Assembly: GCA_018369555.1 (NCBI GenBank)
Contig: JAGZCC010000044.1
Coordinates: 1-18,079, forward strand
Source: Thomasclavelia spiroformis
GTDB taxonomy: Bacteria; Bacillota_I; Bacilli_A; Erysipelotrichales; Coprobacillaceae
Length of the DNA stretch: 18,079 nucleotides
Reading direction: 5' to 3'
The notes under the pieces: generated by a model
What the model was told of the DNA's origin: nothing
Databases searched by the model: none
The model's input: only the letters and a program-made list of their open reading frames with translations
Translations under genes and position numbers: made by a program
Shown here: positions 1 through 5,666 of the stretch, piece after piece
Numbering within the stretch: position 1 is the first letter of the stretch
Layout of the letters: every line of letters starts with the position of its first letter

Positions 1-312
1 GACTTAATTAATCAGGCTAATGGATTAAATAGTGCAAATTATACCAAAGCAACATTTGATGGATTAACAAAAGCCCTAAATGAAGCTAAAGCAGTATTTG
101 ATAATCCAACTGCAACGCAAGTTGAAGTAGATAATGCAAAAGATGTTCTTGCAAAAGCAATCGCTAACTTACAAACAGTAAAAACACCAGTAAATAAAGG
201 TGATACAACTGTAAGTGTAAAAACAGGTGATGAAAGCTTAGTAGGAATGTTTGCAGGAATTGCTTTATTAAGTGTTGCTGGATATGCATTATTAAGAAGA
301 AAAGAAGATTAA
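1..312 (+). CDS. C-terminal end of a sortase-anchored surface protein (FIVAR-like repeat, VKTGD sorting signal)
   Basis: The window opens inside this gene; only the last 103 codons are present and the stop is TAA at 310-312. Visible residues 9-57 resemble a FIVAR-type helical repeat of cell-wall and carbohydrate-active proteins (pattern Leu-Asn-x-Ala-x-Tyr-Thr, then Ala-Leu-x-x-Ala, then a Val-Asp-x-Ala helix). A short Thr/Lys/Val linker follows, then VKTGD (visible residues 73-77), a hydrophobic segment (80-98) and an Arg-Arg-Lys-Glu-Asp tail. This is the order of a sortase signal, with VKTGD in place of LPxTG. The protein is therefore probably exported and covalently linked to peptidoglycan by a sortase that accepts the variant motif. 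Its catalytic or binding part lies upstream of the window, so the specific function cannot be given. Confidence 0.88.
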   Translation, partial: DLINQANGLNSANYTKATFDGLTKALNEAKAVFDNPTATQVEVDNAKDVLAKAIANLQTVKTPVNKGDTTVSVKTGDESLVGMFAGIALLSVAGYALLRRKED

Positions 313-365
313 TTTTAAAAGAACTATAACGAATTAATAAATTTATTTGTTTAGTGGTATAATGC

Positions 366-391
366 AAAAACGGGCATACTGCCCGTTTTTT
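366..391 (+). terminator. Intrinsic terminator of the surface-protein gene
   Basis: A perfect 10-bp stem (366-375 with 381-390; GC core CGGGC/GCCCG) has a 5-nt loop ATACT and ends in a T-run. It lies 54 nt after the stop codon of the surface protein. Confidence 0.9.
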
Positions 392-830
392 GTGTGATAT
401 TTCCAGAGTTGTTTTAGAAATATTAAAAGAGGTTAATGTTGGTAATTATGTTGAATTTTTTACAGAAATATTCATTGGAATGATGAAATGAAGATGTTTT
501 TACTAGAAAATTAAGTTATGTAAAAATGAAATTTATGAATTATTGAAAATTTAAAGTCATTCACTTTAATTGTGTCGATGTAATTATTTTTTTGGAACAT
601 TTCTATTGATAAAGCCAAAGTAAAAAATATAGCAAAGTAATTTAAATACAATGAATTGTAATGTGGTTATAGCAATTAAACGATAAGTAGCAGAGATGGA
701 ATTAATTTTCTTATTATTTTAGTTGCTGATGGACATAAAATTTAGAGGGAGTATAATTATAGATATAGAATATTTTGTTGATATGAAGATTGTTTTGAAA
801 TAAAAATGGTATTTTAATTATTTATTTGTA
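392..830. other. Non-coding stretch without recognisable gene
   Basis: About 440 bp between the surface-protein terminator and the rubrerythrin promoter. It is very A/T-rich and broken by stops in all frames I read. The longest open run (393-491, + strand, 32 codons) has no start codon or ribosome site and no family I recognise. It may be decayed coding DNA, but nothing can be assigned. Confidence 0.5.
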
Positions 831-858
831 TTGACTTTTGAAAAAAATATAGTATACT
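831..858 (+). promoter_or_regulatory. Promoter of the rubrerythrin gene
   Basis: A -35 box TTGACT (831-836) and a -10 box TATACT (853-858) are separated by 16 nt. The expected start of transcription falls near 865, inside the palindromic operator region that follows, which leaves a leader of roughly 45 nt before the ATG at 912. Confidence 0.8.
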
Positions 859-886
859 AATATTAGTAATCGTTATCGATAACGAT
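855..886. promoter_or_regulatory. Two abutting perfect palindromes (putative operator) over the rubrerythrin start site
   Basis: TACTAATATTAGTA (855-868, 14 bp, perfect) overlaps the -10 box and the likely transcription start. It is followed without a gap by ATCGTTATCGATAACGAT (869-886, 18 bp, perfect). This is a typical place for a repressor site. Reverse rubrerythrins of clostridia are known PerR targets, but neither palindrome is a clean PerR box (7-1-7, TTATAATNATTATAA). The CG-centred 18-mer looks more like a LacI-family operator or a distant Fur-family site. The regulator is not identified here. Confidence 0.6.
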
Positions 887-911
887 AAAATATAAAATGG
901 AGGAAATTATA

Positions 912-1457
912 ATGGCGAAATTTGTATGTTCTGTATGTGGATATGTTTATGAAGGAGATAAAGCACCTGAACAATGTCCAGTATGTAAAGTAGGTGCTGA
1001 TAAATTTGTAGAACAAACTGGAGAAATGACTTGGGCTGCTGAACATGTTGTTGGTGTAGCTAAAGATGTTGATGAAGAAATTAAAAAAGAATTAAGAGCT
1101 AATTTTGAAGGTGAATGTTCTGAAGTTGGTATGTATTTAGCAATGGCACGTGTTGCTCATCGTGAAGGATATCCTGAAATTGGATTATATTGGGAAAAAG
1201 CTGCTTATGAAGAAGCTGAACATGCTGCAAAATTTGCAGAATTATTAGGAGAAGTAGTAACTGATTCTACTAAGAAAAATCTTGAAATGCGTGTTGAAGC
1301 TGAAAATGGAGCTACAATGGGTAAAACTGAATTAGCTAAAAAAGCTAAAGCTGCTAACTTAGATGCTATCCATGATACTGTACATGAAATGGCACGTGAT
1401 GAAGCAAGACATGGTAAAGCTTTCCAAGGTTTACTTGATAGATATTTTGGAAAATAA
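912..1457 (+). CDS. Reverse rubrerythrin (N-terminal rubredoxin, C-terminal diiron domain)
   Basis: A 181-residue cytoplasmic peroxidase that reduces hydrogen peroxide (and oxygen in clostridial homologues) with electrons from NAD(P)H-rubredoxin reductase systems. A rubredoxin-like Fe(Cys)4 site comes first: CxxC at residues 6/9 and 22/25 with the GYVYEGD and PEQCPVCKVGADKF motifs. A ferritin-like four-helix domain follows, with Glu/His ligands in NFEGECSEVGMY, YEEAEHA and ARDEARHG. This domain order is the reverse of classical rubrerythrin. The start at 912 is preferred because GGAGG at 899-903 lies 8 nt upstream; the in-frame ATG at 897 overlaps that ribosome site and would add only five residues. 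It is monocistronic, between its own promoter and a hairpin terminator. Under oxidative stress it would protect oxygen-sensitive enzymes such as the glycyl-radical PflB encoded later in the window. Confidence 0.96.
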   Translation: MAKFVCSVCGYVYEGDKAPEQCPVCKVGADKFVEQTGEMTWAAEHVVGVAKDVDEEIKKELRANFEGECSEVGMYLAMARVAHREGYPEIGLYWEKAAYEEAEHAAKFAELLGEVVTDSTKKNLEMRVEAENGATMGKTELAKKAKAANLDAIHDTVHEMARDEARHGKAFQGLLDRYFGK

Positions 1458-1475
1458 TAATTGTTGATAAATAAA

Positions 1476-1511
1476 AAGAAATACTATTTACATTGGTAGA
1501 TAGTATTTCTT
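1476..1511. terminator. Bidirectional terminator between rubrerythrin and thiD
   Basis: A 16-bp stem with one G-T wobble (1476-1491 with 1496-1511, loop ATTG) is followed by T-runs when read on either strand. It serves the two convergent genes; thiD stops at 1517, only 6 nt away. Confidence 0.88.
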
Positions 1512-1516
1512 ATTTT

Positions 1517-2302
1517 TTATTTGTCAAAAATAAAAAGGTGATTTAGTGGACCGGATCCTTTTCCTAAATTAAGTTGACTTAAAAGGGCATCTGATATATA
1601 TTTTTTGGCATTTTCAACCGCTGATTTAAGTTCCATACCGTTGGCAAGATTAGAAGCAATAGCCGATGATAATGTACAACCTGTACCATGTATGTTAGGA
1701 TTATCTATTTTATTACCATAGAACCAGTATCCTTTTCCATCTTTAAAAAGGAAATCATTTGCATCGTTGATATTATGCCCTCCTTTGATTAAAACGGAAC
1801 AATTATAATTATTTGCAATTTTTTTTGCAGCGTTTTCCATGTCAAGATTAGTACTTATTTTAGTATTTGAAAGAATTTCTGCTTCCAAAACATTAGGGGT
1901 AATAACTGTAGCAATAGGGAATAGTTTTTCTTTTAGAACATCTAAAGCATCATCTTGGATTAATTTTGAACCAGATGTTGAAACCATTACAGGATCAACT
2001 ACAATATTTTGTGCTTTATAATAGCATAATCTTTCTGCAATAACTTCAATTAGTTTGGCTGAAGAAACCATCCCAATTTTAACTGCATCTGGAAAGATAT
2101 CTGTAAATATCGCATTAAGTTGTGCTAACAGAAATGATGGAGAAACCTCCAAGATATCAGTTACTCCTAATGTATTTTGAGCAGTTAGTGCAGTAATCAC
2201 ACTCATTGCATAAATGTAATGAGCTGACATTGTTTTAATGTCCGCTTGGATTCCTGCACCGCCGGAACAATCGCTTCCGGCAATTGTTAATGCTGTTTTC
2301 AT
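1517..2302 (-). CDS. thiD: Hydroxymethylpyrimidine/phosphomethylpyrimidine kinase
   Basis: A 261-residue ribokinase-fold kinase that phosphorylates HMP to HMP-P and then HMP-PP, the pyrimidine substrate of ThiE. Visible motifs are AGSDCSGGAGIQADIKT near the N terminus (8-24), VVDPVMVSTSG (101-111), TPNVLEAEIL (135-144), LIKGGH (171-176) and the catalytic anion-hole motif HGTGCTLSSAIA (205-216). I place the start at 2302, giving MKTALTIAGSD as is usual for ThiD. An in-frame ATG at 2314 is embedded in the ribosome site ATGGAGG. The gene lies on the same strand as thiM-thiE-HAD but about 920 bp downstream, beyond an IS110 relic. I found no second TPP riboswitch ahead of it, so it either reads through from the thi operon or has its own weak promoter. 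Confidence 0.97.
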   Translation of the reverse strand: MKTALTIAGSDCSGGAGIQADIKTMSAHYIYAMSVITALTAQNTLGVTDILEVSPSFLLAQLNAIFTDIFPDAVKIGMVSSAKLIEVIAERLCYYKAQNIVVDPVMVSTSGSKLIQDDALDVLKEKLFPIATVITPNVLEAEILSNTKISTNLDMENAAKKIANNYNCSVLIKGGHNINDANDFLFKDGKGYWFYGNKIDNPNIHGTGCTLSSAIASNLANGMELKSAVENAKKYISDALLSQLNLGKGSGPLNHLFIFDK

Positions 2303-2317
2303 ATTTTCCTCCATTCT

Positions 2318-2338
2318 GTCCGCCTTTGTTGGTCAGAC
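2318..2338 (-). promoter_or_regulatory. Small GC-richer hairpin just upstream of the thiD ribosome site
   Basis: On the minus strand GTCTG and CC pair with GG and CGGAC around an AACAAA loop, giving 7 bp with one bulged A and one G-T pair. The stem ends a few nt before the GGAGG of thiD. The G/C content stands out from the surrounding sequence. It could be an RNA-stability or translation-control element, or the scar of an older insertion; nothing links it to a known riboswitch class. Confidence 0.25.
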
Positions 2339-2379
2339 ACAAATATTTTATTTAAAATAATTTCTTTTCAATTGTTTTT

Positions 2380-2409
2380 GTAGTATTTCTAAATGTAGTA
2401 TTTCTAAAT
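2380..2409. repeat. Tandem 15-bp repeat, two perfect copies
   Basis: GTAGTATTTCTAAAT occurs at 2380-2394 and again at 2395-2409 with no gap. It lies in the spacer upstream of the IS110 relic and downstream of no other recognisable element. It may be a replication-slippage product. Confidence 0.85.
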
Positions 2410-2516
2410 AGAGATGGGATACTATAGAGTACGAGAAGGAGAGTAAGCAATTTTATGCTATATAGAATATTCTGATATAGTGATATTTTGCAGATTAGTA
2501 GTCAATACTGTTTCTT

Positions 2517-3066
2517 TTAACTTTGACTTCTGTAATTTAAAAAATGGCGTATTTAATTTAGATGTTTTGATGTTTGTATGGAATCTACTGGTAAATCTTG
2601 GATTTTGTTTTTAGTGTTTTTAATCTTTTTTTTAATAGTTCAAGCTGCCAAGATTGAAGTTATTGATGAAGATAAAATCATAAAACTCATTCATGACAGA
2701 TACAAAAACAAAGATAAAATACTTAGATTTTTTTATCATTTTTGAAATTGACGCTGATCTGAATCAGTTTGAATCAATAAAGCAAGATAGTATTTTAAAT
2801 TATTATTAACTTGTAGCTATAAAAAAACAGTTGTTTTAATCAAAAGTATAGAAGAATCATGGATATATAGCTATTGTAAGAATGATGTTAATCAGTATTT
2901 ATTACATGCTTCTTACTGGAGAAAAGTTCAATTTTTTTGACTATGAATCATTTAAGAATCCAAAAAGTCACAAAATGAAAAGAACAATTATATAGTCGAG
3001 ACAGCACTAGATTTTCTAAAATCACAGGGGTTTGATGTACTATTAATTCAGGAGATTCATAAATAA
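2517..3066 (+). pseudogene. Decayed IS110-family transposase relic
   Basis: Collinear fragments of an IS110-type transposase appear in different frames. At 2517-2553 a piece reads like the LTLTSDLKKMAYWLI region but has a stop in it. From 2569, in a second frame, comes DVCMESTGKSWI, closely matching the family motif CMESTGKYWIPVFN. This frame runs on through 2643-2730 with KIIKLIHDRYKNKDKIL and then stops. From 2744, in a third frame, EIDADLNQFESIK resembles the EIGxDMxQFxTxK segment before the C-terminal domain. At 2858-2950 HGYIAIVRMMLISIYYML corresponds to the GHKxAIIAIxRMLLTxIYxML helix. Finally 2995-3066 reads ALDFLKSQGFDV and stops. The family is normally about 400 residues; here the central core (between about 2785 and 2850) is deleted and there are several stops and frameshifts, so it cannot be active. 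I could not define the ends of the element. IS110 elements lack terminal inverted repeats, so this is expected. Confidence 0.75.
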
Positions 3067-3223
3067 TATTCTGTTTTTTACTGAAAATTAACTTGTTTTT
3101 ATTTGTGATTAGATTAAATTATTTTTATATTTTCTTTCTAAATCAAGTGAACTTTTTAAATTTATGATAACTTAATTTAAAGGTTCTTTTAATTTTATGA
3201 CAAGTAATTTTAAGAATATATTT

Positions 3224-3874
3224 TTAAAATATTTTAAAAAAATCATTATTAAAGTTGTTTAAATAGTAATCTGCTGATGTTTTTAAAATTTCTTTATTAT
3301 AAATATTAGATTTGTCTTCTATTGCTATGGTGATAAAACCATTTTTTTTTGCTGTATTTATGGCATCTAAATTATCTTCAAAAACCAATGTATGTTGAGG
3401 TTTACTATTTATATAATGAGCAGCTTTATAGAAAATATCAGGTTCTTTTTTTGTTGTTTGTAATTCATCACATGTAAAAATGGCTTCAAAGTACTTTAGA
3501 AGATTTAACCTTTTTAAAGCTGCTATAGATAGTTTTTTATTACCTGAAGTTGCTAAAACCATTGGAATATTTAATTTTTTTAGTGTTGTTAAAAATGAAG
3601 TAATTCCTTTTTTTGAAGGTACTTCAAAATAATAGAAGTCATTTAGAATTTTTAAAAGATCTTGTTTTATTTTATTTGTTGAATAAGCTAAAGAGTAATG
3701 TTTTTTTAAATAAATACAACTTTCATTTAAAGTCATTGGATATAATATCTTTGAAAGATTAGCTTCGGGCTGAATGCCAAGTTTTAGTAAATATCTCTCA
3801 CCTAAATTATCCCAAATTTTCATGGAATCAATAAGTGTACCATCAATATCAAAAATTGCACCAGTAATGATCAT
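3224..3874 (-). CDS. HAD-superfamily phosphatase in the thiamine operon (candidate thiamine-phosphate phosphatase)
   Basis: A 216-residue subfamily IA HAD hydrolase. The nucleophile and acid/base Asp pair is in FDIDGT (D9, D11), motif II is ATSGN (108-112, Ser110), the motif III Lys is in TKKEPDIF (about 142-148) and the metal site is FEDNLDAI (165-172). A helical cap (about 16-90) lies between motifs I and II, as in beta-phosphoglucomutase-like enzymes. Its ATG overlaps the TGA of thiE by 4 nt (ATGA) and has no clear ribosome site of its own, so it is translationally coupled and lies under the TPP riboswitch. This context suggests action on a thiamine intermediate, most simply thiamine phosphate to thiamine ahead of a thiamine pyrophosphokinase. 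The family is promiscuous, so a sugar-phosphate or house-cleaning phosphatase remains possible; the fold is certain, the substrate is inferred. Confidence 0.9.
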   Translation of the reverse strand: MIITGAIFDIDGTLIDSMKIWDNLGERYLLKLGIQPEANLSKILYPMTLNESCIYLKKHYSLAYSTNKIKQDLLKILNDFYYFEVPSKKGITSFLTTLKKLNIPMVLATSGNKKLSIAALKRLNLLKYFEAIFTCDELQTTKKEPDIFYKAAHYINSKPQHTLVFEDNLDAINTAKKNGFITIAIEDKSNIYNKEILKTSADYYLNNFNNDFFKIF

Positions 3875-4509
3875 TTTACTGTTTCTTTAACAAGCTTTTT
3901 AAGGGTTGCGGTTGCTTCTTTTATGTTTTTGTTTGCATATATGGCACTAATAACAGCAATACCGTTAATTCCAGTTTTAGAAAGTTGTTTAATATTATCT
4001 TTGTCAATGCCGCCAATTGCCACTACTGGAATGTTAACGGCATTACAAATTTCTTTTAATGTGTTAATACTTACATTTTTTGCATCATCTTTTGAAGTTG
4101 TTGTAAAGATTGATCCAACTCCTAAATAATTAGCACCTTGCTCTTGGGCAAGGAGTGCCTGTTCTACAGTTTGAACAGAAATTCCAAGAATTTTATCATT
4201 TCCAATAAGCTTTCGTACCTCTTTAGCGTTCATATCATCTTGTCCAACATGAATACCATCGGCATTAGATTTTAAAGCAATTTCAACATTATCATTAATA
4301 ATGAACGGTACGTTATATTTTTTACAAAGTTCTTTTATTTTAATAGCTTCTTTAAAAAAAGAATCTGTGTCTAAATTTTTTTCACGAAGTTGAAGAAAAG
4401 TTACGCCACCTTCAAGAGATTCTTCAATGTGAGTGTAGAAAGTATCATTGTCACTCCATTTTCGATCAGTAACAGCATATAGTAAAAGTGATTTTTTATT
4501 TAATTTCAT
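3871..4509 (-). CDS. thiE: Thiamine-phosphate synthase
   Basis: A 212-residue TIM-barrel enzyme that joins HMP-PP and thiazole phosphate (HET-P), releasing pyrophosphate and forming thiamine phosphate. Visible motifs are FLQLREK (38-44), FIINDN (69-74), DGIHVGQDDM (84-93), LGVGSIFTTTSK (129-140), VVAIGGI (162-168) and IAVISAI (184-190), together the substrate and pyrophosphate pocket. Length is normal for the family. Its ATG lies inside the end of thiM (14-nt overlap), with AGGAAG a few nt upstream, and its TGA overlaps the HAD start. It is the middle gene of the riboswitch-controlled thiM-thiE-HAD operon. Confidence 0.98.
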   Translation of the reverse strand: MKLNKKSLLLYAVTDRKWSDNDTFYTHIEESLEGGVTFLQLREKNLDTDSFFKEAIKIKELCKKYNVPFIINDNVEIALKSNADGIHVGQDDMNAKEVRKLIGNDKILGISVQTVEQALLAQEQGANYLGVGSIFTTTSKDDAKNVSINTLKEICNAVNIPVVAIGGIDKDNIKQLSKTGINGIAVISAIYANKNIKEATATLKKLVKETVK

Positions 4510-5317
4510 ATTGCGCTTCCTTTTCTAAAATATCACTAGTTAAATTAAAAATTTCATCAAAAATTTTATTTTTATAAGTAAGATTTCCTTCATTTTTTTG
4601 TAATCTATCAAAAGCTCTTTGACCGCAAATTCCCATAGCACAAATAGCAGCCAAACATCCACCAATCATATCGTCTTGATTAGCAGCAATATAAGCGCTA
4701 GTCATTGCGCTAAGCATACAGCCTGTACCAGAGATTTTACTCATCATAGGATGACCATTTGAAACAACATAAGCAATTTCACTATTTGCAATAATATCTT
4801 TAGCACCAGTAATAATTACTATTGAATTAGTTTTTTTTGCAAATTCTTTAGCAAAAGTAACAATTTGATCAATATTATCAAGAGTTATTGCATCGTCTTC
4901 ACTGGCATCAACACCTTTAGTTGTGGCGCTATTTCCAGCTAGTGCTTTGATTTCTGAAATATTTCCGCGAATAACAGAAAATTGAATTTCTTCGATTAGT
5001 TTTTTGGCTGTATTGGTGCGATATGTAGATGCACCAGCTCCAACTGGATCTAATAAAATAGGATGATTTAATTTATTGGAAATTTTTCCAGCTTCAAACA
5101 TGGAAGGGATAGTAAGGTGATTAAGTGTTCCAATATTGATATTTAATGCAGAACAAATTGAAGTAATTTCTTCAACATCCTCAATTTCATCTGACATAAT
5201 TGGGGCACCACCACAGGCAATTAAAATATTTGCACAGTCATTTACAGTTACATAATTAGTAATATTATGCACTAGTGGATTCAATTTTTTTACATTTTTT
5301 AGCTTTTCGCCAAGCAT
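4496..5317 (-). CDS. thiM: Hydroxyethylthiazole kinase
   Basis: A 273-residue ribokinase-like kinase that phosphorylates 4-methyl-5-(2-hydroxyethyl)thiazole to HET-P, a salvage step that feeds ThiE. Visible motifs are PLVHNITNYVT (14-24), the substrate site GGAPIMSDE (36-44), DPVGAGAS (90-97), RGNISE (117-122) and the anion-hole and catalytic motif SGTGCMLSA (196-204, Cys200). The start at 5317 has GGAGG 6 nt upstream (5324-5328). It is the first gene of the operon, about 105 nt after a TPP riboswitch and its terminator hairpin. No thiC, thiG or other de novo gene is in the window, so the cluster looks like salvage, though the rest of the genome is not visible. Confidence 0.98.
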   Translation of the reverse strand: MLGEKLKNVKKLNPLVHNITNYVTVNDCANILIACGGAPIMSDEIEDVEEITSICSALNINIGTLNHLTIPSMFEAGKISNKLNHPILLDPVGAGASTYRTNTAKKLIEEIQFSVIRGNISEIKALAGNSATTKGVDASEDDAITLDNIDQIVTFAKEFAKKTNSIVIITGAKDIIANSEIAYVVSNGHPMMSKISGTGCMLSAMTSAYIAANQDDMIGGCLAAICAMGICGQRAFDRLQKNEGNLTYKNKIFDEIFNLTSDILEKEAQYEIK

Positions 5318-5363
5318 ATTTTACCTCCATATAATCTATTTTGACAAAATTATATAAGGGTTA

Positions 5364-5403
5364 GCAATAAAATAAAAATGAGTATACCAAATAGATATAC
5401 TCA
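5364..5403 (-). terminator. Riboswitch-linked transcription terminator ahead of thiM
   Basis: On the minus strand TGAGTATA pairs with TATACTCA (5403-5396 with 5386-5379, 9-nt loop) and is followed by a U-rich run (about 5377-5364). It sits between the TPP aptamer and thiM, as in transcription-attenuating thi boxes. A competing hairpin CACTA/TAGTG (5417-5413 with 5406-5402) shares two bases with the terminator arm and could be the alternative fold. Confidence 0.8.
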
Positions 5404-5421
5404 CTAAAATCATAGTGTGTT

Positions 5422-5505
5422 ATGTCCCTACGTTGGCATTATCCAAATCAGGTTATGGGTCGAAGGTAATACCTTCCTCTCAGCCTGTACAACAAGCTCC
5501 CCTTA
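5422..5505 (-). ncRNA. TPP riboswitch (thi box)
   Basis: Read on the minus strand, the conserved thi-box core is present in order: GGGGAGC, CAGGCTGAGAGG, a P3 hairpin GAAGGT/ACCTTC, CGACCC, AACCTGATTTGGATAATGCC, and AACGTAGGGA at the 3' end (5434-5425). The CTGAGA and GGATAATGCC elements recognise the pyrimidine and pyrophosphate parts of thiamine pyrophosphate. With TPP bound, the downstream hairpin should terminate transcription of thiM-thiE-HAD. Confidence 0.97.
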
Positions 5506-5522
5506 ATAATATTGTCAATTTA

Positions 5523-5551
5523 ATTTTACTTTGAATATATAAAAATATCAA
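5523..5551 (-). promoter_or_regulatory. Promoter of the thiM operon
   Basis: On the minus strand a -35 box TTGATA (5551-5546) and a -10 box TAAAAT (5528-5523) are separated by 17 nt, placing the start of transcription just ahead of the TPP aptamer. It is divergent from the clpB promoter, with the two -35 boxes about 44 bp apart. Confidence 0.6.
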
Positions 5552-5580
5552 GTGGACTAAATATTAAAAAAATATATATT

Positions 5581-5607
5581 TTAGCACTTGATAGTTGACA
5601 GTGCTAA
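5581..5607. promoter_or_regulatory. CIRCE operator 1 (HrcA site)
   Basis: The arms TTAGCACTT (5581-5589) and CAGTGCTAA (5599-5607) are separated by 9 nt, the spacing of the CIRCE consensus TTAGCACTC-N9-GAGTGCTAA. Only the innermost base pair differs. The right arm overlaps the -35 box of clpB. Confidence 0.95.
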
Positions 5608-5622
5608 AATAAGGTGTATAAT
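5595..5622 (+). promoter_or_regulatory. Consensus promoter of clpB
   Basis: The -35 box TTGACA (5595-5600) and the -10 box TATAAT (5617-5622) are both perfect and 16 nt apart. The -35 box lies within CIRCE 1, and the start of transcription falls at the edge of CIRCE 2. Confidence 0.93.
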
Positions 5623-5626
5623 GTAA

Positions 5627-5653
5627 TTAGCACTTAGGTAGATAGAGTGCCAA
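5627..5653. promoter_or_regulatory. CIRCE operator 2 (HrcA site)
   Basis: The arms TTAGCACTT (5627-5635) and GAGTGCCAA (5645-5653) are separated by 9 nt. They match the CIRCE consensus with one change in each arm. It begins 46 bp after CIRCE 1, covers the initially transcribed region and ends next to the ribosome site of clpB, so it could also act as a leader hairpin. Confidence 0.92.
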
Positions 5654-5666
5654 AGGAGTGATGGAA

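Larger units (their letters stand above)
2303..3223. other. Gene-free spacer between thiD and the HAD gene, containing an IS110 relic
   Basis: About 920 bp with no intact gene, lying between two genes of the same pathway on the same strand. It holds the hairpin before thiD, a 15-bp direct repeat (2380-2409), a broken IS110-family transposase on the plus strand (about 2517-3066), and about 155 bp of A/T-rich sequence after that. I found no convincing terminator after the HAD stop codon. Confidence 0.7.

Noticed and set aside
393..491. Open run of 32 codons on the plus strand after the first terminator
   Set aside because: No start codon with ribosome site, directly after a terminator, and no recognisable family; too short to call a pseudogene.
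897..911. In-frame ATG at 897 as the rubrerythrin start
   Set aside because: It overlaps the ribosome site (ATGGAGG) that serves the ATG at 912, and the family begins at MAKFVC.
2303..2314. In-frame ATG at 2314 as the thiD start
   Set aside because: It is part of the ATGGAGG ribosome site; ThiD proteins begin close to KTALTIAGSD, so 2302 is the better start.
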